Below, one piece after another: positions 60,484 to 64,000 of a stretch of 64,000 bases of DNA. Each line of letters starts with the position of its first letter. Position 1 is the stretch's first letter. The DNA lies in assembly GCA_033721235.1 (NCBI GenBank), contig JAWWAY010000009.1, positions 1 through 64,000 on the forward strand, written 5' to 3'. The DNA comes from UBA5078 sp033721235 (GTDB lineage Bacteria; Pseudomonadota; Gammaproteobacteria; Pseudomonadales; Pseudohongiellaceae). Made by a program: the position numbers and the translations under genes. Below the pieces are notes generated by a model. It saw only the letters and a program-made list of their open reading frames with translations. It made no database searches and was not told where the DNA came from.

Positions 60484-61113
60484 TCAACGCTGATCAATTA
60501 TTTCAGCAAGTAAGGCTTCAATCCTATCTATGCGCTGCATAGGGTCAGTCACCTCCAGTAGCTCCTGCTTAGCCTCCAGACTCAAGGGAATCAGTTCGCT
60601 AAGGCGCCACGCCAGCTCTCTGACATTCTCAAAGTCCAGACTCATATTGAGTTTTTCAATCACAGGATGACTCGATAACTGCTGCAACAAAGTCACTAAA
60701 TCCTCATGAGCAGACTCTACTGGAATGGGATCAATCCCTACCACATCGATGGGGCAGAATCGCACCCTAGCCATGAGCAGCTGATTCTCTGCCGCCCAAC
60801 ACTCTTCCACCATAAACTTCTGGCGCCCCTCAACCGTGACGCCAAGCAGTCCACTGGGCAGTTCATCCCAGTCAACAATGCGAGCATAAGTACCGACCCT
60901 ATGCACTTGCTGAGACTTTCCCGGCTGCACGACTTCCTCTCCTTCGCTCAGCAGGCAAATACCAAAGCCTTTGTCATTGCGCAGAGACTGGCTAATCAGG
61001 TCGATGTAGCGCTGCTCGAAAATTTGCAAAGGCAAGCGTCCATTGGGAAAAAGCACCGCTCGCAGAGGAAATAAGGCAATGGTCTGGGTTTCTTCAGTCT
61101 CTCCAGAGCTCAT
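60484..61113 (-). CDS. LON N-terminal-domain protein
   Basis: The 209-residue protein matches the substrate-binding domain of Lon protease without the ATPase: IALFPLRAVLFPNGRLPLQI at the start, YIDLISQSLRNDKGFGICLL, VGTYARIVDWDELPSGLL. It may bind degradation substrates. Its start overlaps the mpl stop (ATGA), so the two are translationally coupled. Confidence 0.9.
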   Translation of the reverse strand: MSSGETEETQTIALFPLRAVLFPNGRLPLQIFEQRYIDLISQSLRNDKGFGICLLSEGEEVVQPGKSQQVHRVGTYARIVDWDELPSGLLGVTVEGRQKFMVEECWAAENQLLMARVRFCPIDVVGIDPIPVESAHEDLVTLLQQLSSHPVIEKLNMSLDFENVRELAWRLSELIPLSLEAKQELLEVTDPMQRIDRIEALLAEIIDQR

Positions 61114-62531
61114 GAATGACCGGCCTCGTCCTCTTGTGCTAAAGCATCCAAGAGCCGTTGGTGAATCCCCCCAAAACCGCCATTACTCATAATGACAATA
61201 TCATCGCCAGCCTCAGCCTCGGCGACAAGCTTAGTCAGGATTTCGTCAAGGCTATGCATTACCACGGCGGGACTTGGGCTACTTTGCGCAACCGCCAGTA
61301 GATCAAGCTCCACCGCTCCCGAGTCGTACCAATAAGTCATATCCGCACTGCGGCAAGCGTCGCCCAGACTGGATTGGTGAATCCCCATTTTCATCGTACT
61401 TGAGCGCGGCTCTATCACTGCAATGAGACGCCCAGCTCTGTTTGCACTGGCGAACTTTGCCCGCATTCCTGCCAAGGTCGTCGCAATAGCCGTTGGGTGG
61501 TGTGCAAAGTCATCGAACACACGCACTCCTCTTATCTCGCCTAATAACTCCTGTCTTCTCTTCACACCTTTAAAGCTGGCAAGAGCCTCTGCGGCCACTG
61601 TCAGCTCAACGCCCACATGATGGGCCGCTGCCATCGCCGCCATTGCATTACTAATATTGTGTAAACCGCCTAGCTCCCACTCGACCGTCGCCTGGCTCTG
61701 TACGACAGCCCCTTTGCGCTTAGCGACAGTAAACACACTGGCATCTTCGCTAAGAGGCTTTGCCTCCCAAGATAAGCCTTCAGAGTCTTCACTTGCTTCG
61801 CCTAGGCTCATCGACTGGCGCTCACTCCAACAGCCCAACTCGAACACTTTGGCTAAGTTTTGATCATTCTTTGGCGACAGGATGAGGCCATTGCGGGGAA
61901 TTATTCTGACCAGATGATGAAACTGACGAACAATCGCAGAGAGATCGTCAAAAATATCCCCATGATCAAACTCCAAGTTATTGAAGATGGCCGTTCGTGG
62001 AGAGTAGTGGACAAATTTAGAGCGTTTATCGAAAAAGGCGCTATCGTATTCATCAGCTTCCACTACGAAGAAAGGAGACTCGCCGATACTGGCGGAGCTA
62101 GGAAAGTTTTGAGCAACACCACCGATTAAATAGCCCGGCTGTAACCCTGCATAGGTCAGAATCCAGGCTAGCATCGAACTGGTACTAGTCTTGCCATGAG
62201 TTCCAGCCACAGCTAATACCCAACGTTGTTTGAGTACATAGCGGGCTAACCATTCTGGTCCCGAGCAATATTCCAGCCCTTGCTCTAGGACATATTCCAC
62301 CGCTTCATTGCCCCGGGACATCGCATTGCCGATGACCACTAAGTCAGGATGGGGCTGCAGATGAGAAGAGCAGAAACCTTCCTGCAAGACAATGCCCTGC
62401 TCCTCTAGCTGAGTACTCATGGGGGGGTAAACATTGGCATCGGAGCCGCTAACGGTATGGCCTAATTGTTTAGCCAACACCGCCAGACTACCCATGAATG
62501 TGCCACAAATCCCCAAAATATGAATATGCAT
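61110..62531 (-). CDS. mpl: UDP-N-acetylmuramate:L-alanyl-gamma-D-glutamyl-meso-diaminopimelate ligase
   Basis: The 473-residue Mur-family ligase has ICGTFMGSLAVLAKQLGH at the start (Mpl form), the ATP loop GTHGKTSTSSM, NLEFDHGDIFDDL and VFDDFAHHPTAI. Mpl recycles cell-wall tripeptide by joining it to UDP-MurNAc. E. coli Mpl is 457 residues. It is upstream of the LON-domain gene, and divergent from the TIGR02444 gene. Confidence 0.95.
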   Translation of the reverse strand: MHIHILGICGTFMGSLAVLAKQLGHTVSGSDANVYPPMSTQLEEQGIVLQEGFCSSHLQPHPDLVVIGNAMSRGNEAVEYVLEQGLEYCSGPEWLARYVLKQRWVLAVAGTHGKTSTSSMLAWILTYAGLQPGYLIGGVAQNFPSSASIGESPFFVVEADEYDSAFFDKRSKFVHYSPRTAIFNNLEFDHGDIFDDLSAIVRQFHHLVRIIPRNGLILSPKNDQNLAKVFELGCWSERQSMSLGEASEDSEGLSWEAKPLSEDASVFTVAKRKGAVVQSQATVEWELGGLHNISNAMAAMAAAHHVGVELTVAAEALASFKGVKRRQELLGEIRGVRVFDDFAHHPTAIATTLAGMRAKFASANRAGRLIAVIEPRSSTMKMGIHQSSLGDACRSADMTYWYDSGAVELDLLAVAQSSPSPAVVMHSLDEILTKLVAEAEAGDDIVIMSNGGFGGIHQRLLDALAQEDEAGHS

Positions 62532-62659
62532 TATTCGATTCCTAATTTTTCGGCTCGTGGAGCATCCTAATGAACCTAAGCGCTCTCATTGTCTCAAATA
62601 AGACTGTACAGTAACATCCTAATCAGGGTCTTCAAGCTCAAGCAATTTATCAGGACATC

Positions 62660-63229
62660 ATGGAAAATTTTTGGGATTACTCAGTGCGCGTCTACGCAAC
62701 ACATGATGTCAGCAACCACTGCTTACAGCTTCAAGATAGTTTTGGCTTTGACGTGAATCTAATTCTTTTTTGTTGCTGGCACGCCAGCACTCGCGCAGAG
62801 CTAGACCCAGTAGTGCTGCATAGAGCCTGCGAACTAAGCGCCATCTGGTCTAAGGAGCTTGTAAAGCCCATGCGCCGCGCAAGACGCTGGATGAAAGCGC
62901 CAGCCTCACAGCTCGTGCTCCCCCCATCCGAGCAAATCCAAGAGCAGTGGCAACAGCTACGTCAACAGATCAAGAAAGTGGAGCTACAGGCTGAGATGCT
63001 GCAAGAGAACATGCTGGAATCACTGGTAAGCTCGCAAGGCAGAGACATTAGTCTGGAAGAGGCAAGCTATTGCTGCATTCAAAATTGGAAGAAGCTAGCC
63101 ATTTGGTGCGCCATATCCATTACCGAGGAGCTAGCTGAAGTTTTGAAGAAGCTACTCTTGAGTGTGATACCGGATACCCCTGTTCAACAAAGCACCATCA
63201 AGGAATTGCTCATCGCCCCACTACAATAG
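62660..63229 (+). CDS. TIGR02444 family protein
   Basis: The 189-residue cytoplasmic protein begins NFWDYSVRVYATHDVSNHCL and continues LQDSFGFDVNLILFCCWHAS, the TIGR02444 pattern. Most of the rest is helical and coiled coil (QIKKVELQAEMLQENML). No function is known. Its promoter region is shared with mpl (128 bp). Its stop is 10 bp from that of ubiX. Confidence 0.88.
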   Translation: MENFWDYSVRVYATHDVSNHCLQLQDSFGFDVNLILFCCWHASTRAELDPVVLHRACELSAIWSKELVKPMRRARRWMKAPASQLVLPPSEQIQEQWQQLRQQIKKVELQAEMLQENMLESLVSSQGRDISLEEASYCCIQNWKKLAIWCAISITEELAEVLKKLLLSVIPDTPVQQSTIKELLIAPLQ

Positions 63230-63238
63230 TAGCCGCCC

Positions 63239-63817
63239 CTAGGACGATGACTTTTTAGATACACCCTGCCAACGCTTCACAACGCCTGCATCAATATCGA
63301 ACAAGTCCAGCACTCGGCCGACACTATGGTCAATAAGCTCATCCACCGTCTTCGGCTTGATATATAAGGCGGGCATGGGCGGCGCAATCAAAGCACCTAG
63401 CTGTGCAGCTTTTAGCAATAGCTCGCAGTGTCCTACGTGCAAGGGAGTCTCTCTAGGCATTAACACGAGGCGGCGCCGCTCTTTCAGCACGACATCTGCC
63501 GCTCGAATCAGGAGATTATCGGCATAGGAATGGACTATCCCCGACAGAGTCTTCATCGAACACGGCGCGACAATCATGCCATCAGTGCGAAAAGAGCCAC
63601 TCGAAATAGAGGCAGCCATATCATTATGAGAATGAACGACATCGGCCAAGGCAAGAACCTCTTTCAACTGCCAGTCTGTCTCGATGGCGATGTTCATTTT
63701 CGCCGAGGGCGACAAAATGAGGTGAGTCTCCACTTCCGGTATGTTTTTTAAAACCTCCAGCAAACGAATACCGTAGATGAGCCCACTCGCTCCAGACATA
63801 CCGATCGTAATTCTCAT
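63239..63817 (-). CDS. ubiX: Flavin prenyltransferase UbiX
   Basis: The 192-residue protein opens RITIGMSGASGLIYGIRLLE, the UbiX start with the flavin-binding GASG loop, and has APCSMKTLSGIVHSYADNLL and MPRETPLHVGH, both conserved in UbiX. UbiX makes prenylated FMN, the cofactor of UbiD decarboxylases in ubiquinone synthesis. AGGAG precedes the ATG. ubiX next to mpl is also seen in pseudomonads. The 183 bp to the window end hold no gene I can support. Confidence 0.94.
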   Translation of the reverse strand: MRITIGMSGASGLIYGIRLLEVLKNIPEVETHLILSPSAKMNIAIETDWQLKEVLALADVVHSHNDMAASISSGSFRTDGMIVAPCSMKTLSGIVHSYADNLLIRAADVVLKERRRLVLMPRETPLHVGHCELLLKAAQLGALIAPPMPALYIKPKTVDELIDHSVGRVLDLFDIDAGVVKRWQGVSKKSSS

Positions 63818-64000
63818 AACACTTTTAACTCCTAATCATACTTGCCCCCAGAGAGGACGCTAGGATTGCTAATTTATAGACTGCCCTATTCAAGTGCAAT
63901 GTTTAATCGTCACCGGCTTATCAGTAGGTCGTTGCCATGCAATTAGGCAACGGGGTAACATCCCCCTATCTTTCCCATTTTAAAAAAAGCAGGTTATCTC

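Noticed and set aside
62603..62612. ACTGTACAGT palindrome between mpl and the TIGR02444 gene, considered as a LexA box
   Set aside because: A LexA box needs CTGT-N8-ACAG; here the arms are adjacent. Too short to support a site.
1..64000. tRNA, rRNA, CRISPR arrays, insertion sequences or prophage
   Set aside because: I found no cloverleaf, spaced short repeats, transposase or phage genes on reading either strand; a tRNAscan or ISfinder run would be decisive.

Overview
The window is chromosomal DNA of a Gram-negative, probably marine gammaproteobacterium. The evidence is the gene set: Mpl and UbiX side by side, RimK, SlyD, a TonB-dependent receptor, CbpA/CbpM, lipoproteins and chemotaxis genes. 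A relative of the Cellvibrionales (Halieaceae/Spongiibacteraceae) is my guess from style and was not tested. Genes are dense and lie on both strands. I see no rRNA, tRNA, CRISPR array, insertion sequence or prophage.

Layout. 1-7671 (minus) is the N-terminal 2557 codons of a giant LEPR-XLL/DUF4347/Ig-like repeat surface protein whose C-terminus lies off the left edge. 7.8-10.6 kb (minus) holds a Tat-exported multicopper oxidase, a tandem universal stress protein and a small protein, followed by a decayed chemoreceptor-like remnant. 11.4-14.8 kb has a two-gene YeeE/YedE sulfur-transport pair, a secreted protein, SURF1 and RimK. 14.8-27.1 kb (minus) is two complete five-gene peptide ABC importers back to back, a Yej-type system with two separate ATPases and an Opp-type system. 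The Opp permease OppC carries a large fibronectin-III-like periplasmic insertion.

27.2-32.7 kb holds MscS, a 2-Cys peroxiredoxin, a secreted protein of unknown function, an ECF sigma / anti-sigma / periplasmic sensor operon, a lipoprotein and a DUF1653 protein. 32.7-39.8 kb holds TrhO, RecQ, a DUF3014 protein, a DUF922 zinc protease, a TMEM165/GDT1 transporter, a TPR-like protein and a lectin-like lipoprotein. 39.9-43.8 kb holds cbpA-cbpM-CYTH, then a PlcP-like metallophosphoesterase preceded by a four-repeat Pho box, then a frameshifted beta-propeller gene.

43.8-51.2 kb holds a YiiX-like hydrolase, aldehyde dehydrogenase, SlyD, an SDR, a nitronate monooxygenase and a TonB-dependent receptor, which together suggest uptake and oxidation of an organic compound. 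51.2-57.5 kb holds a chemoreceptor, a CoA pyrophosphatase, a diguanylate cyclase, an SLC13 carrier, a dienelactone hydrolase and a Prx5-type peroxiredoxin. 57.7-63.8 kb holds a YdcF protein, a trypsin-like protease, several single-TM microproteins, CheW, a LON-domain protein, Mpl, a TIGR02444 protein and UbiX.

The observations I rate highest are the Pho box in front of the PlcP-like gene (inferred phosphate-starvation lipid remodelling), the Fn3-like insertion in OppC, the mutually exclusive RNA stems upstream of cbpA, and the repeat-rich giant surface protein. Most other genes are recognisable families. No decisive evidence for a wholly new system was found.
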